Source of the DNA: Acidobacteriota bacterium
Lineage (GTDB): Bacteria; Acidobacteriota; Terriglobia; Bryobacterales; Bryobacteraceae
DNA length: 39,567 bases
Reading direction: 5' to 3'
Assembly: GCA_016871115.1 (NCBI GenBank)
Contig: VFZP01000005.1
Coordinates: 1 to 39,567 of the forward strand
Positions 1 to 8,988 of the stretch are shown here, piece after piece. Every line of letters starts with the position of its first letter. The stretch's first letter is position 1. The notes under the pieces were generated by a model, which had not been told where the DNA came from, did not search any database, and worked only from the letters and a program-made list of their open reading frames with translations. Made by a program: the position numbers and the translations under genes.

Positions 1-771
1 CGGCCTGACAAAGCGGATCGGTGCGGAAGCGCTCCACCACCGGGCGGCCGAGCGAAAGATTGATCACGCGAATGTCGTGCTTCTTCTTCAGTTCAATGGC
101 GCGGTTGATGGCGCCAATCACCGACGAGTCCGTACCCTTGCCTTCGGCATCCAGCGCTTTGAGGCTGACGATTTTGACGCCGGGGCAATGCCGCGTAAGG
201 GAGTGAGCAGACCGGATGCCTCGCCCGACCCGGCTGCGACGCCGGCGACGATAGTGCCGTGCCCAAACTGGTCCGCCACCGCATCCTTGGACGTGCCGAG
301 CTTGCCGATGAACGACTCGGCGTACACAATGCGGCCCGCCAGATCCTGATGCTCGTTCACGCCGCTATCGATCACAGCAACAGCGATGCCTTCCCCGCGC
401 ACGCCTTGAAAGAGAGCGCTCACGGTGCCGACGGTAGGACCGGCGTAAATCATGTTGGCGCGCAGCGGACGGTCTGCCGAAACGTAAACCACGTCAGGGT
501 CTGCGGCAAGGTTGGTCAACTCGGTCGAGGGAAGGCTCACCTCCAGCGCCCGCGATTCCTGGTGAACCCGCTTCACTGTGCCGCGGTGCCGGGTGCTGAT
601 GTTGCTCACGTTGGTGGTGGAGGGCGCAGAGCGGTACTGGACGAGAATCCCAACGATTCCTGCCTTGGACTTGGCTAAGTCAGGGGAGATCTTGCCGCCG
701 GCAAACAGTGCGCTGGTTGCAGCCCAGAGAGCAAGCAGCAGTTGGCGGGCTGAATTTCCTGGAGAGAACAT
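1..771 (-). pseudogene. Subtilisin-like (S8) secreted serine protease, frameshifted and cut by the window edge
   Basis: The ATG at 771 opens a hydrophobic signal-like segment (RQLLLALWAATSALFAG), followed by a propeptide-like region and an S8 catalytic domain. The Asp motif VAVIDSGV and the His motif GHGTIVAGVAAG are clear. The frame then breaks at about 180-182. In the frame in use the protein ends in a basic nonsense tail at 118, whereas the neighbouring frame continues as an ordinary subtilase (VKIVSLKALDAEGKGTDSSV, then RVINLSLG) to the window edge. One missing C in the run at 180-182 explains it. The catalytic Ser would lie beyond position 1, so it cannot be checked. Family identity is solid. 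Whether the lesion is a real mutation or a sequencing error in a C/G run cannot be told from here. Confidence 0.85.
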
Positions 772-860
772 GCCACTCACTATGCAGGCTGGATTCCAGA
801 GTCGCGATGATTGAGAAAAAAGACTTCTGCAGCTACCCGCACAAGCGGGGGAGACACCCT

Positions 861-875
861 GTCCGGTCACCGGAC
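861..875. promoter_or_regulatory. 15-bp perfect palindrome in a divergent intergenic region
   Basis: GTCCGGT-C-ACCGGAC is a perfect 7-bp inverted repeat about a single central base. It lies in the 244-bp space between the divergently oriented protease (start 771) and PAS-domain remnant (start about 1016). A smaller hairpin, CCCGC-acaa-GCGGG, lies at 836-849. The position suits a dimeric repressor site, but no regulator can be assigned. I see no other gene in 772-1015. Confidence 0.35.
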
Positions 876-1015
876 GTTTGTGACGCGGCATTCTGTCAGT
901 GCTACCTCTTGGTGGGAGCGGAGTGCTCCTTGTTTCGCCCGGCTTCGACATTCCTTGCTTCCCACTATTGCGCAATGGCACTCTCGGGACGTTTGGTACC
1001 AACAGGACTGCCGTA

Positions 1016-1729
1016 GTGTTTGAGCAAATCCACCAGCACTCGCGCCTCAACTTCGCCGCCCAAGGCGCACTGGAAAGATTTGCGGACCGGGCGGCTCTGC
1101 TGTTGGACGCCACGGGCACTATCCACGCTGCGATGCCCGCCGCCGCCGCGTTGTTTCAATGGCGTGTGAGCGATCTGGCGGGCATCCCGTTTGGCATTGT
1201 TCCGCTCACCCAGCCCGAGATTCGTGTGGACCTGGTGAACCCAGGCGGCCGCCGGCGCACGGTGGTGGCCCGCTCGGTGGCCTCGGGTGCCTCGCGCGAT
1301 TGAACCGTCGTGCTGCTCGCCGAGCTGTCGCCGCTCCTCTGTGAACAGGCGGTGCGAGCCGCTTTGTCGGACGTTGCTCCTCTGCTGGCGGCGTATCGGC
1401 TGGCTCTTGAAGCCGGTTCCTAGCCATTCATCGAAGCTCATCCAAGCACCCGTTCGTTGCTCTTTGCTTCTATTCGCTGCTTGGTTGAAAAGGCGGCGCC
1501 GCGGGGCGGAACTCTGATTGTGTATGCCCACCTCAGCGCCAGCGCCTGGATTACCATCGGGCTGGTATTGGTCGGTGGCGGTGAAGCGCCGCCGGCTGTT
1601 TCGGCAAACGCCGCCGATCTTGGCGCGCTCGCCGAAGGCGTTCCTGCCGCCTAGGGCTTGCTGCAACTCGATTTGGATGCCGCCGGCTGGGGGCTGCAAT
1701 TGATGCTGCCCCCGGGCCCGCATCACTAG
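1016..1729 (+). pseudogene. PAS-domain signalling protein remnant with three internal stops
   Basis: A single continuous frame starting at GTG 1016 (or upstream GTG 899) reads as protein to the TAG at 1727-1729 but is interrupted three times: TGA at 1301-1303, TAG near 1422 and TAG near 1651. The first part resembles a PAS domain (ALLLDATGTIHAAMPAAAAL, then DLAGIPFGIVPL), and the next segment (VVLLAELSPLLCEQAVRAAL) continues without a frame change. The first stop most simply replaces Trp (RD-stop-TVVLL). The C-terminal part (EKAAPRGGTLIVYAHL, then LDAAGWGLQLMLPPG) faintly recalls a histidine-kinase ATPase domain, but I would not rely on that. Keeping one frame across about 235 codons with only nonsense changes suggests recent decay. 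The final TAG shares the ACTAGT palindrome with the stop of the convergent DUF1990 gene. Confidence 0.55.
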
Positions 1730-2334
1730 TCCGAAGCCGGTTCGCCCGCCGCCCGCCCCGGTGCGTTGGGTGCGGTCATCGCTTCCAGCATCGCGTGCAA
1801 CGAGTCCTTCGCGAAGTTCGACTGCAACTGCCGGACCAGCGGATAAAAGAACCATGCCAACCAGTGCCGCGGCTTGGAGATCGCGGTGAGTTCGAAGTAA
1901 ACCTTACCGTCTTCTTCCTGGTAGACCAGGAAGCTCTCTTCGCCACATATCGCATGTGTCTTCAGCGTGCCGCACGCCACGCCAAACCGGGTTGGTTCGT
2001 CCACCACATATACGATCTTGGCGGCGTTCAACGACTAGAGGCCGAAGTGGTGCGCCTTGACGGCAATCACGGTGCCGGGCACCAGCTTTTTGTAGGGCCA
2101 GCACAGCCGCGCCCAGTCAATGGAGAACATTCGCCAGTCGCGCACCGCCCGCTTGGCGCGTTCCCAGGTTTCCGGACCTGTGCCCAGTTGAATGCGGTAG
2201 CGGTCCGTGTTAAAGCCGGATACGTTACGCCCCTTGGTACAGCCCAGTTCGCGATAAGAGAACGATGAGAGCGCGTTGTTGCTCAGAAAGTCGCGAATCT
2301 CGGCGGTGAGGGGTTCTCGAATCCAAAGCATCAT
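1726..2334 (-). pseudogene. DUF1990 family protein split by an in-frame TAG
   Basis: Two abutting same-frame reading frames (2334-2035 and 2031-1726) together make one 203-codon DUF1990 protein. The first half contains SSFSYRELGCTKG and YRIQLGTGPETWERAKRAV. The second begins directly after the stop with SLNAAKIVYVVDEPTRFGVA and ends with the family's RPRHW-like and FAKDSL-containing C-terminus (SKPRHWLAWFFYPL). At the break the family usually has Trp-Ser/Trp-Leu-Asn, so TGG to TAG is the simplest reading. No frameshift is needed. DUF1990 proteins are uncharacterised. Translation of the second half from its ATG at 2031 is conceivable, but a functional split protein seems unlikely. Confidence 0.75.
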
Positions 2335-2364
2335 GGCTAGGCGGAAAACGGCATCGGCGCGAGG

Positions 2365-3267
2365 CTAGCGGGCTGCAAACTTCTGCACGCGCCGGTTCTT
2401 GATTTCCGCGATGTACACCGACCCCTCCGAATCGACTGCCATATGGTGAGGCAAATCAAACTTGCCCGGGGCCTTGCCGAATCCTCCCAGAGTACCAAGA
2501 ATCTTACCTTCCATACTCACCTTCACCACGCGATTGTTCAAACCGTCGCAAATGTAAAAGGCGTTTTCCTTCCCGGCGTAGGCCAAACCCCAGGGCTGGC
2601 CCACCTCGGTCCACTTGCCGAGAAACTTGCCCTGCTGATCGAAAATCTGCACGCGCGAGTTGGCGCGGTCGGCCACATACACGCGGCCGGTTTTGTCGAG
2701 CGCCACGTCGTGCACCAGATCGAACTCGCCGTCGGCTTTACCCTTGGCGCCCCATTGGCGCACGAACTCGCCCTGCTTGCTGTAGTGCGCCACGCGCGAA
2801 TTGCCGTAGCCGTCCGAGACAAAGAAAGCGCCGCCCGGCAGGAACGAAAGGCCGGTGGGTTGGTTGAAGGCATACTGCGTGGTGTTGTCGCCCGCTGTCC
2901 GTCCGGCGTTGGCGATCACCATCAGCAGCCGCCCTTCGGGCGTGAACTTCAGCAGTGCGTGGCCTTTCACGTCCACCAGCCACACTTTGCCTTCGGGGTC
3001 CACCTTGATGCCGTGCGAGGAAACCACCGGCACCTCTTTCCAGGCCCGCAGCATGCGCCCGGTCTTGTCGAACTGCACCACCGGGTGCGGTCCGCGGTTG
3101 AACACCCACACGTTGTCGTCTTTATCCACCGAGACGCCGCTGGTCTCGCCGAGATTCCAGCCGCCGGGGAGTTTAGCCCAATCGGGAATCAGGCGATGCG
3201 GCAGATCCGCGGCCGGCAGCACGGCGGCCGCCGCAAGCAAGGCGGGGAGAAACACGCGCGAAAGCAT
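2365..3267 (-). CDS. Secreted NHL-repeat beta-propeller protein
   Basis: The 300-residue protein begins with a signal peptide (MLSRVFLPALLAAAAVLPAA) and is then built of NHL repeats: GVSVDKDDNVWVFNRG, GIKVDPEGKVWLVDV, FFVSDGYGNSRVAHYS, RVYVADRANSRVQIFD, FYICDGLNNRVVKVS and SVYIAEIKNRRVQKF. This gives about six propeller blades. The closest general resemblance is to peptidyl-alpha-hydroxyglycine alpha-amidating-lyase-like and 6-bladed NHL proteins, which are common in acidobacterial secretomes. A ligand or catalytic role cannot be deduced. It is divergent from the APC permease with only 56 bp between the two starts, so their promoters must overlap. Confidence 0.85.
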   Translation of the reverse strand: MLSRVFLPALLAAAAVLPAADLPHRLIPDWAKLPGGWNLGETSGVSVDKDDNVWVFNRGPHPVVQFDKTGRMLRAWKEVPVVSSHGIKVDPEGKVWLVDVKGHALLKFTPEGRLLMVIANAGRTAGDNTTQYAFNQPTGLSFLPGGAFFVSDGYGNSRVAHYSKQGEFVRQWGAKGKADGEFDLVHDVALDKTGRVYVADRANSRVQIFDQQGKFLGKWTEVGQPWGLAYAGKENAFYICDGLNNRVVKVSMEGKILGTLGGFGKAPGKFDLPHHMAVDSEGSVYIAEIKNRRVQKFAAR

Positions 3268-3323
3268 AAAGAAAAGTCTATCCTGCCGAAGCCTGTGCCT
3301 ACCGGTATGGTATCCTCCTCGGC

Positions 3324-4634
3324 TTGCACCTCGTTCGCAGCCTCAATCTGCTCCAGGCCACCGCGCTCAACATGAGCAACATGGTGGGCGTCGGGCCGTT
3401 CCTCACGATCCCGCTCATCATCGCCTCCATGGGCGGACCGCAATGCATGATCGGCTGGCTGCTGGGCACTGTGCTCGCCATTTGCGACGGACTCGTGTGG
3501 GCCGAACTCGGCGCGGCCATGCCCGGTTCGGGCGGCACCTTCGTCTACTTGCGCGAGGCGTTTCGCGGGACCATGCTCGGGCGGCTGTTGCCGTTTCTGT
3601 TCGTCTGGCAGTTCATCTTCAGCGGACCGCTCGAAATCGCTTCGGGCTTCATCGGCCTCGCTCAATACGTCGGCTACTTCTGGTGCGGCATGGGCCCGGT
3701 GGAAACGAAGCTCGTGATCATCGGCACGGGCCTCGCGGCGTTGGCGCTGCTCTATCGCGGTATCAACGGTGTCGGGCGCCTCACGGTGATCCTGTGGGCC
3801 GGGATGCTGGTCACGGTAGCCGCCGTGGTAGGCACCGGTGCGTTGAAGTTCAACGCGGCGATGGCGTTTGACTTCCCGCCCAACGCCTTTGAATTTTCGC
3901 GCGGCTTCTTCCTCGGCCTCGGCGGCGCGCTGCTCATCGCCATGTACGATTTTCTGGGCTATTACGACATTTGCTACGTGGCGGGTGAAGTGCGAGAGCC
4001 GGGCCGCGTGCTGCCGCGCGCGATTCTCATCTCCGTGGTGCTGGTGGCGGCCATCTACGCCATCATGAATCTGTCGATCATCGGCGTGGTGCCGTGGCGC
4101 GAAGCGATGCAATCGAAGTTCATCGCGTCAGACTTCATGGAGCGCGCCTGGGGGCCGTGGGCGGGCTCGGCCATCACCGTCATGATTCTGTGGACCGCCA
4201 TGGCCTCGATCTTCGCGCTCATGCTCGGCTACAGCCGCATCCCGTGCGCTGCCGCCACCGAAGGCTACTTCTTCGAAGCCTTCGGGCGGATCCATCCCAC
4301 CGCCGGTTTCCCGCATGTATCGCTGGTGGTGATCGGGCTGCTGTCGATCGCCGCGGGCATGTTTTCGCTCGAAGCGGTGTTGCCCGCACTGATCACCGCG
4401 CGCATCCTTGTGCAGTTCATTGGGCAGATCGCCGCGCTCCACTGGCTGCACATGCACCGCGCCGATATCGGCCGGCCCTTCCGCATGTGGCTCTATCCGG
4501 CGCCGAGCCTCATTGCTTTCGCCGGCTGGTCGTACGTGTTTCTCACATCGGGGTGGATGTACGTGCTCTACGGCTTGGGCGTGGTGGCCAGCGGCGTCGC
4601 GACGTTTGCCCTGTGGCGTCATAATCGAAAGTAG
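3324..4634 (+). CDS. APC superfamily amino acid permease
   Basis: A 436-residue polytopic membrane protein of the amino acid-polyamine-organocation family. The family's first helix with its unwound Gly region is seen in LLQATALNMSNMVGVGPFLTIPLI, followed by GLVWAELGAAMPGSGGTFVYLREAF, the usual TM2-TM3 motif. About 12 hydrophobic segments are present. The frame is open from 3270 and contains no ATG or GTG before TM1, so TTG 3324 is taken as start; ATG 3372 would cut into TM1. The substrate is unknown. The stop is one base before the next gene's GTG, so the two are probably co-transcribed and translationally coupled. Confidence 0.85.
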   Translation: MHLVRSLNLLQATALNMSNMVGVGPFLTIPLIIASMGGPQCMIGWLLGTVLAICDGLVWAELGAAMPGSGGTFVYLREAFRGTMLGRLLPFLFVWQFIFSGPLEIASGFIGLAQYVGYFWCGMGPVETKLVIIGTGLAALALLYRGINGVGRLTVILWAGMLVTVAAVVGTGALKFNAAMAFDFPPNAFEFSRGFFLGLGGALLIAMYDFLGYYDICYVAGEVREPGRVLPRAILISVVLVAAIYAIMNLSIIGVVPWREAMQSKFIASDFMERAWGPWAGSAITVMILWTAMASIFALMLGYSRIPCAAATEGYFFEAFGRIHPTAGFPHVSLVVIGLLSIAAGMFSLEAVLPALITARILVQFIGQIAALHWLHMHRADIGRPFRMWLYPAPSLIAFAGWSYVFLTSGWMYVLYGLGVVASGVATFALWRHNRK

Positions 4635-4635
4635 G

Positions 4636-5346
4636 GTGGGGACCTACTCTTATTGGCTCGCCGGGCTGGGCCTTTTCTTCGTGATTCTTGAGCGGCTTTG
4701 GCCGCGCCTCCCCACGCAACCGCTGCTGCGCGCGGGGTGGCTGGCAGACCTGTTCTTCATCGTCTTCAATAGCCGCTTTGCCAGCCTATTGATCGGCTAT
4801 GTCACCGTTTATTGGATCGCGGACCTCGACGCCGTCTTCGCGCGTGGCTGGGCGGCGCCGTGGCCCGCGCCCTCGCAGTTTGCAGTCTTACTCCTCACCG
4901 CCGATTTCGTGAAATGGTGCGTCCACAACCTGATGCATCGTGTCGGCTTCCTGTGGCGCTTCCACCGCCTGCATCACGGCATCGAAGAAATGGATTTGCT
5001 GGGCGACTGGCGCTTCCATCCGGCCGAAGTCATCTTCTACAGCGCCGCACTCTACCTGCCGTCCGCGCTGCTCGGCGTATCGGGCCACACCGCGCTCGCC
5101 GTGGGCGTCTTCGACACGCTCATCGGCCACTTCGCCCACGCGAATCTGCGCTGGCGCATCGGCTGGCTGAAGTATGTGATCAACTCCCCCGAGATGCATC
5201 TGTGGCACCACAACCACCCTGACTGCGGCCCGGTGAACCGCAACTTAGCTCTTACGCTCAGCATCTGGGACTGGCTCTTCGGCACCGCCCACGTGCCGCC
5301 GCAACACCCCGCCCGTTTGGGCGTGGCCACTACCGATGGACGCTGA
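4636..5346 (+). CDS. Fatty acid hydroxylase / sterol desaturase superfamily membrane protein
   Basis: Starting at GTG 4636, one base after the permease stop, this 236-residue protein has several hydrophobic segments and the three histidine clusters of the di-iron hydroxylase superfamily: HNLMH (about residues 97-101), HRLHH (about 110-114) and, near the C-terminus, HLWHHNH. These would bind the di-iron centre on the cytoplasmic face. The family hydroxylates or desaturates lipids, sterols or carotenoids; the substrate is not predictable here. The final 11 bases overlap the start of the next gene, which supports one transcript. Confidence 0.85.
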   Translation: MGTYSYWLAGLGLFFVILERLWPRLPTQPLLRAGWLADLFFIVFNSRFASLLIGYVTVYWIADLDAVFARGWAAPWPAPSQFAVLLLTADFVKWCVHNLMHRVGFLWRFHRLHHGIEEMDLLGDWRFHPAEVIFYSAALYLPSALLGVSGHTALAVGVFDTLIGHFAHANLRWRIGWLKYVINSPEMHLWHHNHPDCGPVNRNLALTLSIWDWLFGTAHVPPQHPARLGVATTDGR

Positions 5347-5893
5347 TGCACTCATCGCCATCGTGGAGCGCGCGCTGTACGCCGCGCCCAACGAATGGCT
5401 CTTCCTGCGCGAACTTCGCGTGGGCATCGGCATTCGCCGCGCCAGCCTGCAACGCCTCGATGCTTTCGCACTCAACACCTATCCGCACACCGGGATGCGC
5501 CGCGTTTGCTACGAAGTGAAAATCAGCCGCGCGGACTTTTTGAGCGAGTTGAAGCATCCGCTCAAACGCCGCATCGGCCTGCGCTATGCCAACGAGTTCT
5601 ACTTCGTCATGCCCGCCGATCTGGTGGAGCCCGCCGAGATTCCGCCCGAGTGCGGCTTGGTGGAAGCAGGCACGGCCACGCCCGATGAATGGCGCGTCAT
5701 TCAACCGCGCCAAGCCGGTTTCTTTCACTACGACGCGGACGCAGGCACGTACTGCGTCATCACCGTCCCGGCGCCGTGGCGCGACACGCCCGCCCCCACG
5801 TGGCAGTTCGCCGCAGCCATGATGCGGCACCAAAAGCGCGAACTCGAAGACCGCCCGCCCGTGCTCGCGCCGCAGCAGAAGCTCGAATTCTGA
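5336..5893 (+). CDS. PD-(D/E)XK nuclease-like / MmcB-type protein
   Basis: A 185-residue soluble protein. The segment RLDAFAL, followed by YEVKISRADFLSELKHP and then a hydrophobic strand EFYFVMPADLV, matches the pattern of the MmcB-like branch of the PD-(D/E)XK fold: acidic residue, then E-x-K, then FYF.(V)P, then a Gly-Leu strand (CGLVEAG). By analogy to MmcB it could act in DNA repair, but the assignment rests on motif spacing only. The C-terminal 50 residues look like a helical tail. It overlaps the hydroxylase gene by 11 bases. Confidence 0.65.
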   Translation: MDADALIAIVERALYAAPNEWLFLRELRVGIGIRRASLQRLDAFALNTYPHTGMRRVCYEVKISRADFLSELKHPLKRRIGLRYANEFYFVMPADLVEPAEIPPECGLVEAGTATPDEWRVIQPRQAGFFHYDADAGTYCVITVPAPWRDTPAPTWQFAAAMMRHQKRELEDRPPVLAPQQKLEF

Positions 5894-5967
5894 CTCCGGA
5901 CTCATCGATACGGCAATTCTTTCTTTGCGCTTGAATCGAACCCGCAATGACGTGAATCTGTGGATGG

Positions 5968-6519
5968 GTGAGACCCACGAGCCTGCACCCCCTCCTCCAG
6001 GAGCGCTTTTCCACGCGTTCATATCAAGACAAGGCCGTCGAGCCCGCGCTCTTGAAGACGATGTTCGAGGCCGCGCAATGGGCGCCCTCCTGCTTCAACG
6101 AACAGCCGTGGCGCTTCGCCGTCGCTGCAAAACACGTGGATCCGGAAGCCTTTGCGCGCATCGCGGCCACGCTCGTTTCCGGCAACGCGTGGGCGCTGGA
6201 GGCGCCTGTCCTGGGAATCGCTTTCGCCAACCCGCGCTTTTCCCGTAACGCGAAGCCCAATCGCTGGGGCGCCTACGACACGGGCCAGGCGATGGCGCAG
6301 CTCACCGTGCAGGCGCAGTCGCTCGGGCTGAATGTGCATCAGATGGGCGGCTTCGACGAAACGAAGGCCCTCGCCCTCCCTGGCGTGCCGGAAGGCCATG
6401 AGGCGCTGGCCGCCTTCGCCATCGGCTATGCCATGGAAGCCGCGCTGCCCGAAAACGGCAGCCCGCGCCGCGAGTTCGGCTCGCTGTTTTTCGGCGAGGT
6501 GCCCTGGCGTCAGTCTTAG
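5968..6519 (+). CDS. Nitroreductase family protein
   Basis: A 183-residue FMN-binding nitroreductase-fold protein. The N-terminal ERFSTRSYQDKAVEPALL and AAQWAPSCFNEQPWRFAVA are the classic FMN phosphate/ring-binding segments, and GQAMAQLTVQAQSLGLNVHQM with a later LAAFAIGYA is the family's central helix and GxG strand. Family members reduce nitroaromatics, quinones or flavins with NAD(P)H. The start is GTG 5968; an upstream in-frame TGA at 5953 rules out a longer form. It ends four bases into the convergent PQQ dehydrogenase locus. Confidence 0.9.
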   Translation: MRPTSLHPLLQERFSTRSYQDKAVEPALLKTMFEAAQWAPSCFNEQPWRFAVAAKHVDPEAFARIAATLVSGNAWALEAPVLGIAFANPRFSRNAKPNRWGAYDTGQAMAQLTVQAQSLGLNVHQMGGFDETKALALPGVPEGHEALAAFAIGYAMEAALPENGSPRREFGSLFFGEVPWRQS

Positions 6520-8117
6520 CGTTTCCTCCACTGCACCGCGGGCGTCTCCACGCCCGTGGCCGGTTCAAACAGTCCGAACGAAAACACCGCCGTGGCGGAC
6601 GCAATGGCGACATACTGGCGGCCATCCACCGTCTACGTCACTGGCGAGGCCGTCAGCAACTCGCCCACATTGAAGTGCCAGAGATTCTTCCCGTTCTTGG
6701 CATCGAGCGCCACCATGTGGCCATCGTCATCGCCCGTGAAGATCACCCCGCCCGCTGTGGATACCGTGCCCGTCCACATCCTTCCGAAGCCGGTCATCGG
6801 ATACTCCCACACGCGGCGGCCCGTCTTTGGATCGAGCGCGCGCAGTACCACTTGCCCGCCTTCTTCGGTCGCGCCGCCGCCCGAGAAATTCTTCATCGGC
6901 TGGGGTTGTTGCGACGACGAGAAGTACATCCCGCATTGCTCCAGCGTCAGCACATACAGCAGCCCGGTGCCCGGATTGTACGACTGCCCCATCCAATTCG
7001 TCGCGCCTTTCACGCTGGGGCAAACCCAGTTGCCCTGCGGCGTCGGCTCGCTGTTGCCCGCCGGCACGGGCCGCCCTTTGTCGTCGATGCCTTTGGCCCA
7101 GGTCACCTTGTCGATGAGTTGCGTGGCGCGGAGAAATTCGCCGGTCACGCGGTCCAGCGCATAAAAGAAGCCGTTGCGGTTGGCATGCAAAACCACCTTG
7201 CGCTGCTGGCCGCGAATCTCCGTGTCCATCAGCACAGGCCAGCTCTGCGCGTCCCAATCATGCGTGTCGTGCGGCGTGAATTGGAAGTACCAGTTCATTT
7301 TCCCCGAGTCGAGATCCAGCGCCAGCAGTGAACACGTGTAGAGGTTGTCGCCTTGCCGCACGCTGCCGTTGTAGTCGGGCCACGGATTGCCGGTGGTCCA
7401 GTAGAGCATGTCCAGGCCGGGGTCATACGTGCCCGAAAGCCACGCCGCGCCGCCGCCCCACTCAATGAGATCGCCCCAGGTTTCGGACCCTTTTTCGCCC
7501 TTCGCCGGCACCGTGTAGGTCTTCCACAACTCGTCGCCCGTCTCGGCCGACAGCGCCATGATGAAGCCGCGCATGCCGCTGTCGCCGCCCGCGCTGCCCA
7601 CAATGACTTTGCCTTTGGCGATGAGCGGCACCGACGTGGACGTGGTTCCTTTCTCCACGTCGGCAAACTGCTTGTTGAAGATCAGCACGCCGGACTGCCG
7701 GTCCAGCGCCACCAGGAAGTTGTCGCTGGTGGTGAAGTAGATCCGGTTGCCCCAGATCGCCGCGCCGCGATTCACGCCGCCCTTCTGCGCGCGCGGATCG
7801 GCGTAGCGCCACACCAGGCGCCCGCTGCGCGCATCCACGGCGTACACCGAATTAGTGTCAGTGATGTAGAGCACGCCCTCGTGCACGATCGGCGAACTGC
7901 GCAGCCCGCGCGCGTTCGGCACGTGATACACCCACTTGGCCACCATATTCTTCGCGTTCTCGGCGTTGATCTGTTTCAGCGGACTGTAGCGCCAGCCTGA
8001 GTAGGTACCGGCGTACGTCAGCCAGTCTGCGAGCGCGCCCTTGGCGATGTCCTCGTGCCGCACCTGCGCGCTGGCGGCCAGGGCGAGGGTCAATGTCCAT
8101 ACCGTTGTGCGGGCCAT
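6516..8117 (-). pseudogene. PQQ-dependent alcohol dehydrogenase-like protein with premature TAG
   Basis: The protein starts at 8117 with a signal peptide, then DWLTYAGTYSGWRYSPLKQIN, the standard opening of membrane or periplasmic quinoprotein dehydrogenases, followed by tryptophan-docking propeller blades (YAVDARSGRLVWRY, FGRMWTGTVSTAGGVIFTGD). At 6633-6635 a TAG interrupts the frame after ELLTASPVT. The next 38 codons, in the same frame and ending with TAA at 6516-6518, read as the normal family C-terminus (TVDGRQYVAIASATAVFSFG). The stop most simply replaces a Tyr codon. The truncated product lacks the last blade's closing strand. It follows the cytochrome gene by two bases, consistent with cytochrome c as electron acceptor. 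Confidence 0.8.
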
Positions 8118-8119
8118 CC

Positions 8120-8926
8120 TTACTTAGACCCCTTCCTGATGTCCTGGTCCGCCAGATACGCCAGCAGATCGCGTAGTTCTTCTTTGGTTAGCCGCTTGGC
8201 GTAATCGGCGGGCATCGGCGACGATTCCGACAACGTCAATTGCTTCACGTCTCTCATCTGCAGCAGATGCAGTTTGCCCTGCTTGTCCACCAGTTGCAGC
8301 GAGTAGTTGCTGCGGTTCTTCGCCGCGCCTTCGAGCGTGGTGCCGTTCTTGAGCACCACCGTGGCGGCCTCGTTGCCCAGGTAAGCGAGATCCTTGGCCG
8401 GCTCGACGACCGACTCGCGGATCACCGCCAGCGGCCGGCTCCCGCCGATGTTGCTTAGGTCGGGGCCGAGCCGTCCCCCTTCGCCGTGAATCGCGTGGCA
8501 ACTGGAGCAGCCCGCCTTCGCGCCCCAATACACGGCTTTGCCTGCCGCCGCATCGCCCGGCACCGGATTTGCGCTCGCCGGCCCGGTGAGCGCATGGATG
8601 AACGCTACCAGATTCCACGTCTGCTCGTCGCCAAGTTTGGTGGGCGGCATGTCGGTGCCCGGCACGCCCTTGCGGATCACCTGAAAAATCGCCTCGTCGC
8701 TCAGCGGATGCCATAGCGACCGGCGCACCAGATTCGGCCCTCGCGCGCCGCCTCCACCGTCCGGCCCGTGGCAACCGGCGCACGATCCCATGAACAACTT
8801 CGTGCCCGTGGCGATCGCTTCGGGGTTGCCGATGGACGGGTGGTGAGAATCGCGGAAATAGCGGCCATGCTGGGCAAATAGTGCCAGCGGAGCCGCCAAG
8901 AAGAACGCAACAGCAAACGCACGCAT
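8120..8926 (-). CDS. Dihaem c-type cytochrome, probable electron acceptor of the PQQ enzyme
   Basis: A 268-residue exported protein with signal peptide MRAFAVAFFLAAPLALFAQ and two CXXCH haem sites, CAGCH (residues 49-53) and CSSCH (140-144). TDMPP near residue 93 suits an axial Met for the first haem. The C-terminal part (VVEPAKDLAYLGNEAATVVLKN, then MPADYAKRLTKEELRDLLAYL) is the haem-binding module seen fused to cytochromes in planctomycete and acidobacterial genomes. The PQQ dehydrogenase begins two bases after this stop, so co-expression and electron transfer between the two are likely. The gap to the upstream PPC gene is 62 bases. Confidence 0.9.
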   Translation of the reverse strand: MRAFAVAFFLAAPLALFAQHGRYFRDSHHPSIGNPEAIATGTKLFMGSCAGCHGPDGGGGARGPNLVRRSLWHPLSDEAIFQVIRKGVPGTDMPPTKLGDEQTWNLVAFIHALTGPASANPVPGDAAAGKAVYWGAKAGCSSCHAIHGEGGRLGPDLSNIGGSRPLAVIRESVVEPAKDLAYLGNEAATVVLKNGTTLEGAAKNRSNYSLQLVDKQGKLHLLQMRDVKQLTLSESSPMPADYAKRLTKEELRDLLAYLADQDIRKGSK

Positions 8927-8988
8927 ATAGGAGTTCAGTATCCGCCTAACGCGGCGGGCCTTGCGTCACTTCGGTGCGGCCGCGCCAG

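Noticed and set aside
118-1119. A longer start for the S8 protease at 1119.
   Set aside because: The residues before 771 are unlike any signal or propeptide and overlap the PAS remnant; 771 opens a signal peptide.
2443-3375. A 310-codon plus-strand frame opposite the NHL gene.
   Set aside because: The minus strand codes repeated NHL blades with a signal peptide; the plus-strand translation has low complexity and no motif.
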